DNA of 21,849 nucleotides from Lojkania enalia (Eukaryota > Ascomycota > Dothideomycetes > Pleosporales): assembly GCA_010094045.1 (NCBI GenBank), contig ML986729.1, positions 104,336 through 126,184 on the forward strand, given 5' to 3'. Both the position numbers and the translations under genes were made by a program. Below the pieces are notes generated by a model. The model was not told where the DNA came from, did not search any database, and worked only from the letters and a program-made list of their open reading frames with translations. The number at the start of each line of letters is the position of its first letter. Position 1 is the first letter of the stretch. This document shows positions 1 through 9,912 of this stretch, one piece after another.

Positions 1-360
1 CTAAAAAGTTATATTATTTAGAGTACCTTTATACTAGTATATATTTATTATATAATATAGATCGCGATACTTAGATTACTTATATATTATAGTCCTATAA
101 TACTAGTTTGTTTCTAATTCTTTCTAGTAGTAAAGCGGGATATTAAAGTTACGAAGTTAGAGGAGAAGATTTATCTAGCCTAAAAAGAGTTAGAACAACT
201 TTTTAATAAGGTAGTAGTAGCTTATATAAAGATCTAGCGTCTTTAGAAAATTTGTAAATAAGTAAAGTATAGATAGATAGAGGGTTATAAATATATATAG
301 AAGCAGCTTAAGAAAAAGAAAGAGGTAAATTATAAGACGGGTTTTCTTTCTAAAATAGAG
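1..360 (+). pseudogene. Coiled-coil remnant, possibly the C-terminus of a Fot1/pogo-type transposase
   Basis: Reading the plus strand in the frame of base 1, and taking TAG/TAA as RIP-killed Gln/Trp codons, about 150-330 gives a charged, heptad-like helix: it starts KLEEK, continues through KELEQL and ends in a KKKK-rich stretch. Fungal Fot1/pogo DDE transposases often end in such a coiled coil, preceded by a short Pro/Thr-rich stretch; S-P residues are seen near 91. I see no DDE catalytic residues, because the rest would lie left of the window. The same bases sit where the 3' LTR of the adjacent minus-strand gypsy element would be expected, so LTR sequence is the alternative. The coiled-coil reading is direct; the family assignment is weak inference. 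Confidence 0.3.
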
Positions 361-379
361 TCGCCTCCTGTAATATAGC

Positions 380-560
380 TAATATTATTTAATTCTACTA
401 CTTTATCTTTAAGTTTTTTTTATAAGTTTAAGTTTTATAATATACCTATAATATTATAGAGCTAAGGTTTTCTTCTAATTTTTAGGTATTATTTTATAGA
501 TTCCTATATTTATCTATTCCTAACTATTTTATTAGATAATACTATTTACTATTCTATATT
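380..560 (-). pseudogene. pol: Probable chromodomain at the pol C-terminus
   Basis: Chromodomains on chromovirus integrases direct insertion to heterochromatin. In the frame of the GPY/F module, about 545-400 on the minus strand reads I-V-x-N-R, then Y-L-K-I with an R-K-P after it, then N-L-N-L and K-L-K-D, which fits E-x-I-L-x-S-R...Y-L-V-K-W-x-G-Y-P...W-E-P-x-x-N-L...C. The key aromatics are largely mutated, so this rests on position and residual pattern. Just downstream lies a possible polypurine tract (minus strand AGGAGG). Confidence 0.35.
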
Positions 561-639
561 TTGTATTTTATTATTTTCTTAACTTTCTATTCCTAGTCTT
601 CTCTATATACGTCTATATTATATACTACTAGTTTAGCGT

Positions 640-830
640 TTTAAGGTATCTTTTCTATAAATATAATATAGAAGGTTAAGTAGATTTTTATAGTTGTAGA
701 TAATTTAAGTTAATAGTTTACAAGTAATATTTATTCCTTAATTTTATATAGTCTAATTTTAATATAGTCTAGTTTACTACTTAGTTGTTTACTTTAAATA
801 TTTTATTATAGTAGCTAAACTTTTTCTCTC
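640..830 (-). pseudogene. pol: Integrase C-terminal GPY/F (SH3-like) module
   Basis: The minus strand from about 800 to 645 reads K-x-T-T-K, then R-L, N-T-T-C-K-L, and ends D-T-L-K, resembling the gypsy GPY/F module (K-L-x-x-R-x-x-G-P-F...Y-x-L-x-L-P...H-P-V-F-H-V-S-L-L). It follows the integrase core directly, as expected. Its codons are one base out of register with the integrase core at 1120-1470, so at least one small indel (or a net +1/-2 shift) lies between about 830 and 1120. Confidence 0.5.
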
Positions 831-1119
831 TTCTTAAAATAAGGTAGTTATTTATATTTCTTATTATAGTATTTCTTTATAGTATATTATAGGAACTAGA
901 GATCTTTCTTTAGTAAGTCTTACATTTATTAAATAATCTCAACTTATTTTTATAGTTAGGGTACTTATAATACTATTTTAATTAAAATATTATATATTTT
1001 TAGTTTATACCTATAGTTTACTATAAATAGTAATACTCTAGTTATACTATATATAGTACTATTATACGCGAGTTATACTATTAGTAGTAGTATTATCTAA
1101 TTATTTTATCTATAGTTAA

Positions 1120-1695
1120 GATAGTACTATAGGTATTACTCTACTATTTAGTTTATTTATTCTATTTATCTATCTATTTATAAGTAAAATACTATAAATA
1201 TCTTATATTTAATTTCTAGTAAGTTTATAATTATTTACTAAAACTTTAAAGTAAACTTAATATTTTAGTCTATAATTATTTTCTAAAGTATCTTATATTA
1301 TATAATAATCTATTTTAAGAAAATGTTTGTAACCTATTCTACTAATAATACTTTATTATAAGGGATAAAGTAGGTATATTTTATAAGTTTATCTACAATT
1401 ATTATAATAGAGTTATATACTTCTCCCTTCAGGTAATCTTTTAACTTTAGTAGCTTAATAATAAAGTCTATAGTAACTTCTATCTATAGTCTAGTTAGTA
1501 TTTCTAGGTTTTATAATAGTCTATAAGATATATATCTATTAGATTTATTCTATTAGTAGTTTATATATTCCTATAATATATTTTTTACCTATTCTCTTAC
1601 TTTAGGAAAGTAGAATCCTCTAAAGATTCGTTCTAGTATTTTCTCTATTTCTTAGTATCTATAAATAGGGGCTTTATAGAATTACCTAATAAATT
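1120..1695 (-). pseudogene. pol: Integrase: HHCC zinc-binding domain and DDE core (decayed)
   Basis: Integrase inserts the cDNA copy into the genome. On the minus strand 1690-1530 reads F-Y-K-A-P-I-Y-R-Y, a run up to F-Y-F-P-K, then E-Y-I-N-Y: the H-x-G-H / C-x-x-C zinc-binding domain with His and Cys turned to Tyr. From 1480 it continues V-T-I-D-F-I, then I-I-V-D-K-L-x-K-Y and F-I-P, the first catalytic Asp block and its downstream strand. About 1260 shows the second block (I-I-x-D), and about 1190-1120 the P-Q-T-D-G-Q region and the E of N-Q-T-x-E-Q-Y-L-R, the third acidic residue. All lie in the frame shared with RT and protease. The alignment is continuous at normal spacing. Confidence 0.85.
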
Positions 1696-1929
1696 CTTTT
1701 CTAACTTTAGCTAGTATATAGATTCGACTATAGATGTATAGCAGTCTATCTATCTATTCTAGTTCTTATTCTTAGAGTTCTTTAGGTATCCTATCTATTA
1801 CTAATCTAATTAGTATTATCTAGCTTACTTCTTTAATAATAGTTATTACTATAAGTTATAGGTAATTATATACTATACTTCTATCTTATTATCTTCTTAG
1901 TAGTATAGCTGTAGTTCCTTTCTCTTACT

Positions 1930-2450
1930 TATATTCTAGTAGTCTACTTAATATATCTATTCTTTAATTCTATTTTCTACTAATATAGATAATTTTAAAG
2001 TTAAATATAGCTAGTTTTTATAACTATTTAACTTATCTAGAGGTAAGAGTTTTAGTAGTAAGGAAGGTAGTAAGATTCTTATAATTATAATAGACTTCGG
2101 TTTACTATTTTACTTCTTATAGATACACACGCTATTCTTTAAAATATACTATAATAGCTAGAAATTTTTAGTTATATATATTATAATTTATCTCTACTAG
2201 TATAAGTTTTTATAAATAGTATACTACTAGGTATTATTTTCTATTATAGATTTATATAAGGATTCTAGCTATTCTTATTCTTAATATATCAGTTTCTATA
2301 AGAGCTTTCTTTTCTAAATTATAGAGTTTTAGTACTAGTTCTTACTAAAATTATTTCTTAACTTCTTAGAAGGCTTTTTCTTATTTATTTTCCTATATAA
2401 AGGTAATATCTTTCTTTAATAGTTAAGTTAGGGGTGTAGTTATATTACTC
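1930..2450 (-). pseudogene. pol: RNase H domain of gag-pol (decayed)
   Basis: This segment lies between RT and integrase, where gypsy elements carry RNase H for removing the RNA template. The clear landmark is at about 1965-1930 on the minus strand, where the sequence reads D-I-L-S-R-L, the A-D-A-L-S-R block that closes gypsy RNase H, followed by a linker rich in E and K. The catalytic Asp/Glu residues were not individually assigned, so the left boundary is approximate. Stops again are TAG/TAA. Confidence 0.55.
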
Positions 2451-2479
2451 TAATTATTAATAAAGGTTCGATAGAAGTT

Positions 2480-3250
2480 GTAAAATCTTATAAAAGATTA
2501 GATATTTTTAACTAACTTTAAAGTTAGCTAGTCTCTAATTACTACTAATTTATCTAAGTCTATTTATAGTTATTCTAGTTTGATAATAAATCTTAAGTAG
2601 TTTATTTATATAGTATAAAATTTATATTTTCTTACTTTAAAGTATAATTTTACTACTTATAATACGCGTAATACTTGTTTAATATATTTCTTATATTCTT
2701 ACTTTATTTTTAAGTATACGAGAATATTATTTAAATAAACTATATAGAATTGTTTAAGGTATAGTTTTAGTACCTTATTAATTTATTTTTAGAAAGTAGC
2801 CGGTATATTAGTAAGTCTAAATAGTATAACTAGATATTTAAAGAGTCCTCTTTTTATTCTAAATACTATTTTCTATTTATCTTCTTCTTTAATATAGATT
2901 TAATAGTACACGTTCTAGATATCTAATTTTATAAAGATAGTAGCTTCTTTTAATTAGTTTCTTAAATTATAAATAAGTAGTAAAGGATATTAATCCTTAA
3001 TTATAATATTATTAAGGGTGTAATAATTAATATATATTTATAGGTTAGTTATTTCTTTCTTATCTATAAAGAGTATAGGGTATACTACTAGTAAGTTTAA
3101 TTCTCTAATTATTTCTTTCTTTAGGTATTTATCTATATATTATTCTAGAGCCTCTATTTCTCTTAATATTAGGCTGTATATTAGTCTATATCTAAGTTCT
3201 TTTTCTAGTTATAGTTTAATTTTATAATTATATTCTCTATATTTAAGTAG
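2480..3250 (-). pseudogene. pol: Reverse transcriptase domain of gag-pol (decayed)
   Basis: RNA-templated DNA synthesis domain. About 3075-2980 on the minus strand reads F-x-D-K-K, then I-N-Y-Y-T-L-N-N followed by I-K-D-x-Y-P, matching the gypsy block FVDKKDG...IDYRxLNxxTIKxRYPLP with Cys/Arg/His changes typical of RIP. About 2740-2706 reads V-Y-L-N-N-I-L-V-Y: the polymerase motif YLDD in which both catalytic Asp codons have become Asn. About 2500-2470 still shows the N-F-Y-R-x-F-I block that follows RT in gypsy elements. Spacing between blocks is normal for an intact-length RT, so decay is by substitution rather than deletion. Confidence 0.85.
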
Positions 3251-3559
3251 GTATTATAGTAGTTCTTAGAGTTGTTTTATTAAATATTAGTATTCTTTAG
3301 ATATACTATATAATACGTTTTCTATTAGAAATAATTCTTTTACTACTTCTTTTACTATTATAGTAAGTTATTTCTTAATTAGTTAACTAGAGTTTTTAAA
3401 GATAATTCGTCCCGTTTACTAATTTATTTAAGAGTTTTCTTCTTTTAACTATAGAATTCCTAGGATAATATTATAGTTAGTAATCTCTACAATTTAGAAT
3501 ATTTGTTCTTATTAGGTTATTTCTAGAATTTTAAACTCTCCTAGTTCTATAGTATATAT

Positions 3560-3760
3560 AACTTTCTTCTAAAAATCTTTCCCTTCTATAGTTTAAATTA
3601 TATAAGGTCGTTCTAGTTATATTATAGGTATTCCTTTTCTAGTAATATAGTTACTAGCTATAAAATTCTTTATTACTCTACTATTAATAAGTATATATAC
3701 TTTATAGCTGTAGTACTATCTAGGTATTATAAGGTAGTATTCTCTTATATTTCTATATAA
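3560..3760 (-). pseudogene. pol: Aspartic protease domain of gag-pol (decayed)
   Basis: The minus strand around 3690-3640 reads L-I-N-S-R-x-x-K-N-F-I followed by a T-R-K-G-I-P stretch. This is the retropepsin active site ALIDSGATxNFI with Asp to Asn (GAY to AAY) and Gly to Arg (GGA to AGA), both G-to-A changes expected of RIP. The domain would cleave the Gag-Pol polyprotein. It lies between the zinc knuckle and reverse transcriptase, as in Ty3/gypsy elements. The catalytic Asp is lost, so the domain is dead regardless of stops. Confidence 0.7.
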
Positions 3761-4789
3761 CTAAGTTATTTTAGGCTAGTAGACTATTACTTCTTTTATA
3801 GATATATATTTTAGATATTTCCGTTCTAGATATTTATACTATAACCTTCTTCTAGTATATACTTTAGATAGTAGAGGTCTAAATTTAAGTACTATATAAT
3901 TTTAGGTTTATTTAATAACTTTCTATTCTATTATAGCTTCTTACTTTATAGGATTTTCTAGTACTTTATCTTTATTTAGTTGTTTTAGCTATATACTTAT
4001 ATTTTCCTTTCTTCCTTAGTAGGCCTTATACTGTCGTTTAATATATAATATCTATACTATCTTAAAATATACTAGATAGTATTAATTTATATAGGGGTTA
4101 TTATCTTCTCTAATCTAATAATCCTATTCTTATTTATATTATAATACTTTTAGTATCTAGTATTTTACTAGTACTTTACTTTATAAAAAAACTACTACTT
4201 TCTATACTATATATATAACTTTATCCTAATCTATTATATTAAGGTACTCTTCTATTACTTTTATAGTTTCTATCTATTTTTAGAAATATAAGAAGCGGAT
4301 TTCTCTAGAGTAGGTATTTTACTATTCTTCGTAAACGCTAATAATATCTTATTCTAGTCCGTTTTTATTATAGAATCTTATAGATAGTTCTTCCTATAGA
4401 GTAATTAAAGAAGCCGGTATTCTTTATTTATACTCGATTATTCTTTATTAGTATATAGAATATACTCTAGATACTAGCTTAAGTATTAGTATTCTAGTAG
4501 TAGCTTCTTCTATTTATAACAGGGTATTTATTTCTTTATCTTTATCTAATTCTTCTTAAACTTCTTCTAACCATCTTTTTATATGTTCCTATATTACTAT
4601 AAGTTGTATTTTCTTCTAAAGCTAATATCTTATAGCTTTTTTAAGTTGTTAATATATTTAATACTTATCTTTACTATAGAAGGACTAATATAGAGTTCTT
4701 TATTCTATAATTATAGCTAGTTTTTCTTTACCTGCTTCCTGCGGTTTATCTTCTATAAGCTAGTTTCTTCTTTCTTTCTTTTTACTTCG

Positions 4790-5580
4790 ATATTTCTTTA
4801 CTATATATCTTAATTTCTAATAGTTATAGTACTTAATATCTTTCTTTTAAGTCTTCTTTTCCTAAGTCGCCTATAATTTAGGCTTCTTTTCTCTAGTAGC
4901 ACTTAGATCTATAGATCTGCTTACGTTAGTAGCTTTTATTAAGAAATATACCCTTTAGTAGTATACTTATCTTTCCTTATTTTTAAACTAGTATAGTTTA
5001 TTATTAATTCTCTTTACTAGTTAAAAATATAATACTAGATCCTGTGGTTACTCTATATATATTATTACTCTTCTTATTTCTATTTTTAATCCTCTACGGA
5101 ATTTTACTATTATATTATAATTGTTCTAGACAACTTTATTCAAGAGCTATTAAAAGCTTAATATATACAAGATAATAGATCCTAGTTAAACTAGATTATA
5201 GAGTCTATCTTCTACTACTTATACTTTATTAATATCTTTAAATACTAGTTTAAGTTTCTATTAGAAGTATACTAGGCTTATAAATATTACCTTAGTTTTA
5301 CTCTTCTAATATTCTTCTATATAGTTCTTAAAATCTATTAGAAAGGACTGGAACTAGTTAAATAGTTTACCTATTAAGTATACTCCTATAAATAGTACTT
5401 TCTTATTCTTATATTAAATAATATTAAGGTTAGTATTAATATAAATCTTTACTACTACTAGGAATCTTTTAAGTTTAGACCTAGTTCTATTAAACTTATT
5501 AAGTAGTACTAGTTTAATTTATTATTAGTAATATATTATTAGTAGTATTCTTTTAACATATTTAAGTTTTTAGATAATTC
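4790..5580 (-). pseudogene. gag: gag region with CCHC zinc knuckle (decayed)
   Basis: Capsid-type Gag binds and packages element RNA. On the minus strand, 4831 down to 4790 reads as C-x2-C-x4-H-x4-C with every ligand converted to Tyr (tac/tat in place of tgy/cay), which is the expected RIP outcome for a retroviral zinc knuckle. Basic residues (K, R) surround it. The roughly 750 bp upstream (4832-5580) would hold matrix/capsid; I cannot recognise a specific motif there, but the length fits a gypsy Gag. The N-terminus, 5' UTR and 5' LTR are missing because copy 1 of the RecQ array abuts at 5581. The knuckle shares its frame with protease, RT and integrase downstream. Confidence 0.65.
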
Positions 5581-5623
5581 CTATCTAATATAAAGCGATA
5601 AATTAGGCCCGATTTATAATAGA

Positions 5624-5653
5624 TTAGGTATAGTACTATAGTACTATACCCGA
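5624..5653. repeat. 30-bp palindrome near the element left end (copy 1)
   Basis: The inner 24 bp are a perfect palindrome (GGTATAGTAC-TATA-GTACTATACC). The outer bases are mutated on the right (CCCGA instead of CCTAA). It is the middle one of three palindromic structures that follow the left end in every copy. Confidence 0.85.
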
Positions 5654-5760
5654 AATAGATTATTAAAAGGGGGCGATTTATCTAACTATTACCCCCCTAA
5701 TTTATTTATAACTAGTACTCTAACCCTAATACTTTATATATAAAAACTATTTAGTAGAGT

Positions 5761-6737
5761 CTATTTATTCTACTTATAATACTATATTATTACACCCGTA
5801 CTAGTATAGGGCTATAATAAGACTAGAAGAATATAGTTCTACTAGAATATATAGACGCTCGAACCGAGGGCGTAATACTATATCTATAGTAGAAAGACCC
5901 GTATATAAGTAAGTAGAATAGTACTATTACTAGAGGATATTAAGAACTATCTCTACTATCTATCTAAGTACTATATTCTAATATATAAGGAATATATAAC
6001 TACTATATTAAATATTAATATATATTTACAGTACTATTATAGTATAATAATAGAGTAGAGGATGGTAATCGTTAAGTATACTTATTAGTAGCTAATTAGA
6101 CTAGTAAAAGATATTTAGCTGCCTATACTATTTAGGTAACTAATACTAGAATTAGAAAAACTACTAAATAGATTCTAGTATAAGTAATTTAGATACTATA
6201 TTACTATTAATATTAATATACTATATATATATCTAAAGAAGAAATATAAGTAGATATAGATAGATAATAAAAGTAAGCTCTATTAGAAGATTAAGATATA
6301 AATATTCTTTTAGGGTAGTAGGCTGTAGTAATATTTTATTATTAATATAGATAGTTATAACTATAAACTAGCTATTTTCTATATAAAGGCTAATATTATA
6401 TATAATTAGTTAGCTAGATTTAAACTTATAAAGTAGAAGAAAAAAGAAAAAATATAGGTTATAAATATAGAGGTAGTAAAAACTAATAAAACTAGGTAGT
6501 TTAAGTAGATAGGGTAGCTAGAATATCTAGTAAAGCAGAATCGAGTATATCTTGCATATTAAATCTAGCTATCTAACTAAGGTAAGATAAAACTTTAGTA
6601 GGTAGTAAAGCTAGTTAAACTATTAGGTAAGCAGAATATTAGAGGGTTATTATTACTTATATAAGAGATAAGACAGTAGTTTAAAAGCGCTTAGTAATAT
6701 AAGATAGATAAATATCTGCTTACTTAACTATAAAACC
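5761..6737 (+). pseudogene. OrsD/DUF3505-like N-terminal fragment (copy 1)
   Basis: Only the N-terminal third survives here. The block around 5930-6000 (L-E-D-I-K-N-Y-L-Y-Y-L) and the C-x4-C-x10-H-x4-H-like finger near 6170-6240 (Cys/His turned to Tyr, then L-K-K-K-Y-K) are the same as in copies 2-5. About 6320-6540 encodes the conserved Gly-rich stretch and the R-F-K-L-I-K region. Function in the parent protein is unknown; a DNA- or RNA-binding role for the finger is inference. The frame is cut by TAG/TAA and ends at the junction with copy 2. Confidence 0.7.
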
Positions 6738-6780
6738 CTATCTAATATAAGATAATAAATTAGGCCTGATTTGTAATAGA

Positions 6781-6810
6781 TTAGGTATAGTACTATAGTA
6801 CTATACCTAA
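6781..6810. repeat. Perfect 30-bp palindrome near the element left end (copy 2)
   Basis: Arms TTAGGTATAG and CTATACCTAA flank TACTATAGTA, which is itself palindromic, so all 30 bp equal their reverse complement. This is the best-preserved version among the five copies and starts 43 bp from the copy's left end. Confidence 0.9.
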
Positions 6811-6916
6811 AATAGGTTGTTAAAAGGGGGTAATTCGTCTAACTATTACTCCCCTAATTTATTTACAACTAGTACTCTAACCCTAATACTTTATATATAA
6901 AAACTATTTAGTAGAG

Positions 6917-9733
6917 TCTATTTATTCTACTTATAATACTATATTATCGCACCCGTACTAGTATAGAGCTATAATAAGGCTAAAAGGATATAGTTCTACT
7001 AGAATATACAGACGCTTAAACTAAGGGTATAATACTATATCTATAGTAGGAAGACCTATATATAAGTAAGTAGAATAATACTATTACTAGAAGATATTAA
7101 GAACTATCTTTACTATTTACCTAAGTACTGCGTTCTAATATATAAGAAATATACAACTACTATATTAAATATTAATATATATCTACAGTACTATTATAAT
7201 ATAATAATAGAGTAGAGGAGGGTAATTATCGAGTATACTTATTAGTAGCTAATTAGACTAGTAAAGAATATCTAGCTGTTTATACCGTTCAGGTAACTAA
7301 TACTAGAATTAGAAAAGCTGCTAAATAGGTTCTAGTATAAGTAATCTAAATACTATATTACTACTAATATTAACATACTACGTATATATCTAAAGAAGAA
7401 GTATAAGTAGATATAGATAGGTGATAAAAATAGGCTCTATTATAAGGTTAAAGTATAGATGTTTTTTTAGGCTAGCGGGCTATAATAATATTTTATTATT
7501 AATATAGGTAGTTATAACTATAAGCTAACTATTTTCTATATAGAGGCTAATATTATATATAATTAGTTAGCTAGGTTTAAGCTTATAAAGTAGAGGGAAG
7601 AAGAGAAAATATAGGTTATAAATACGGAGGTAGTAAAGACTAATAAAACTAGGTAGTTTAAGTAGATAGAGTAGCTAAAATATCTAGTAAAGTAGAATCG
7701 AGTATATCTTATATATTAGATCTAGCTACTTAACTAAAGTAAAGTAAAACTTTAGCAGGCGGCGAAGCTAGTTAAACTATTAGTTAAGTAGAGTATTAGA
7801 AGGTTATTATTACTTATATAAGAGACGAGACGGTAGTTTAAGAGCGCTTAATAATACGAGGTAGATAGGCGTCTACTTACTTAACTATAGAACCCTAAAA
7901 GTTAGGTAGTATATACTAGCTATATTATTAAATTTATCTACTACTTTCTCTATATTATTGCTAATAAAAAAGCTTAGACTATATAGTTTAACTATAATAG
8001 TAATAGTAATAATAGTAATAATAATAGTATAGTATTAGATAATAGCGTAAGTTCTAGGTCTAGTAGAGCTAGAAATAGTACTAATAGTAATAATAATAGT
8101 AATAGCAGCCCCTATTATAAGTACTATAAGAAGAAAGAAGTAAATTAGATAGAAGACGTACACGAGCTATTCTATTAGTAAAATAAATAGAAGAAACTAG
8201 TAATAGTATTATAGATTATATTAGATAAAGATAGTAAAAATACTTAGTTTAAAGTACTACTAGATATACTTATATTATTTATTTTTTAATTAATAGGCGA
8301 TTAGCTATTTAATAGTAGACTTATCTATTTTCTTACTATACTAGGGATTAATACTAAAATAGACCGCTTATATATAGTAAAAAACTACTTATATATACTA
8401 GCTAGTATAGTATACTATATACGCGTATTAGGTATAGAGAAACTACTTCTAGTAATAGAGTATAATAAGTAGATAGATAAGAACTAGAAATATTTTCTAC
8501 TTATATAGTAGAAGTTTTTAGCTAATAAATTATTTAGTCTAATAAGTAAGATAATTAACTTACTAGTATATAAGAAGTTTATTATACTAATAACTAGTAA
8601 TTTAGATAATACTTACTAGTTAAAGAATAAGAAGATATTCTATCTTAATAGCTAGCTAATTTATATTAGCTAGTTCTATAAGATAGCACAGGATATAATA
8701 GCTAAGATAGAAGAGATACTCTAGTAGGAGCTATATTAAACAGCTAGAGCTAAAAACTAGTTTACTATCCAGCTAGAATAGTTTATTAATAATATTATAT
8801 TTATATAGTAGAGTATATTTTTTATCTTTTATTATAATAATTAGCTTAATAATAGGTTTAAGTAGATACTTACTTAGGCTAGATAGATAGAAGCTAGTTA
8901 GCAGCTCTAGTTAAGAGATAGCTTATAGAATAAGTAGCAGGTAAAATAGTACTTATAGTAGATAGATCGCTTCTTAGAACTACTAATAGTTAATATATAT
9001 ATAACTTTAGAGCAGTTTAAATAAAGGTTAGAGATTATAATAATATAGTATTATAATAGAGTATTATAGAACTATAATATCTTTATAGTAGATAGGTAGA
9101 TTATAATAGTAGTCTACTATTACAAATCGCAATCCTAGTAGGATAAGTTAAAGGTAATACTATACTTTCTACTACTATAGCTAGGGTAGGTAATAGTAGT
9201 ATATTTAGCTTATATATAGCTATTTTAAAAGTATCTAAATATTAAGGTACTTAATAGTAGCTTTAGCAACTATATATAGGCGGATTAATATAAGCTATAA
9301 AAGATAGACTAACTAACGCGTGTACTTAAGCGCGAGACTAGTAAATAAATAGATATTAAGCTATATATACTAGACTACTAATACGCGGCTATTAGTATTA
9401 GTAGAAAAGTAGTTAGAGAGTTATTTAGTAAAAGATATTAGGACGAGATAGGGGAAGTTAAAGAAGCTAAAGTAGATAAGGAGAGAAAGAGTATACTAGA
9501 GCTATAGAGTATATAGACAACGTAGATAGAGATTAGAAACTATAGTATACTAATTAATATTATTAAGTATTTTAGTATATACTTAATTAAGATGTTCTAG
9601 CTATTTAGTATACTATAATATTACTTCTTAAGGCTTAATAGGGGTAAAGAGACACCAGAGGTAAAATAGATAAGTAGTTAAGGCTAGACTAGGGTAAGAA
9701 AGTAGTAGCAGTATAATAATAATAGCGAAAGGC
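6917..9733 (+). pseudogene. DUF3505 and middle region of a RecQ-element protein (copy 2)
   Basis: The reading frame contains the L-E-D-I-K-N block, the degenerate zinc finger near 7320-7395, an Asn/Ser linker encoded by AAT/AGT repeats at 7996-8028, and a long middle region. Landmarks in the middle region are F-L-T-I-L-G near 8330, S-x-x-S-K-I-I-x-L-L near 8545, and the T-L-x-Q-x-K-x-R-L-E-I block near 9000. The helicase domain is absent because the copy stops at 9733. Stops are TAG/TAA. Where the copies overlap the protein reading matches copy 5 almost residue for residue apart from RIP-type changes. Confidence 0.75.
7996..8028 (+). repeat. AAT/AGT trinucleotide run (Asn/Ser linker, copy 2)
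   Basis: In-frame AAT and AGT codons encode a low-complexity Asn/Ser linker between the DUF3505 part and the middle region. A second, shorter run follows near 8080-8105. Confidence 0.8.
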
Positions 9734-9775
9734 CTATCTAATATAAAGTAATAAATTAGGCCTAATTTATAATAA

Positions 9776-9805
9776 ATTAGATATAGTACTAAAATATTAT
9801 ACCTA
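9776..9805. repeat. Decayed palindrome near the element left end (copy 3)
   Basis: Position homologous to the palindrome of copy 2. Here the left arm reads TTAGATATAG and the centre is altered (tactaaaata), so symmetry is only partial. Confidence 0.6.
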
Positions 9806-9912
9806 AAATAGGTTGTTAAAAGGGGGCGATTTATTTAACTATTACCCCCCCAATTTATTTATAACTAGTACTCTAACTATAATACTTTATATATAAAAAC
9901 TATTTAGTAAAG

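Larger units (their letters stand above)
370..5580 (-). mobile_element. RIP-degraded Ty3/gypsy LTR retrotransposon, truncated
   Basis: A near-complete gag-pol can be followed on the minus strand from about 5580 down to about 380. The domain order is gag zinc knuckle, protease, reverse transcriptase, RNase H, integrase, GPY/F module and probable chromodomain, the order of Ty3/gypsy chromoviruses. The motif codons checked in the zinc knuckle, protease, RT and integrase core all fall in the same frame, so gag and pol were probably one ORF. Stops are almost all TAG or TAA. No flanking LTR pair was found by eye: the upstream side is cut at 5580 by the helicase-element array, and the downstream side reaches only a possible polypurine tract (AGGAGG on the minus strand, about 363-368). 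This is the most heavily TA-converted part of the window and looks oldest. Confidence 0.85.
5581..6737 (+). repeat. RecQ/DUF3505 element, copy 1 (3'-truncated, 1157 bp)
   Basis: First of five head-to-tail copies. It starts with the shared left end ctatctaatataa, preceded by tc, so CC straddles 5580/5581, and abuts the gag end of the gypsy element. It carries the 5' palindrome cluster, the TATA-like stretch and the beginning of the DUF3505-type frame. It ends at 6737 inside that frame, at the AACCC that in the four longer copies continues as taa. Copy 2 begins immediately. Compared with copy 5 it has more T/A conversions. Confidence 0.9.
6738..9733 (+). repeat. RecQ/DUF3505 element, copy 2 (3'-truncated, 2996 bp)
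   Basis: Second copy, same orientation and same left end as copy 1, contacting it within a shared CCTA. It covers the palindrome cluster, the DUF3505 region, the Asn/Ser linker and most of the middle region, and ends at 9733 in GGCC immediately before copy 3. At the equivalent place copies 3-5 read through as (c/t)tatagta, so copy 2 is truncated before the helicase domain. Confidence 0.93.

Noticed and set aside
7990..8110. CRISPR-like or satellite array of short AATAGT repeats
   Set aside because: The units are in-frame AAT/AGT codons in a protein linker, shared by copies 2-5, with no spacers of constant length.
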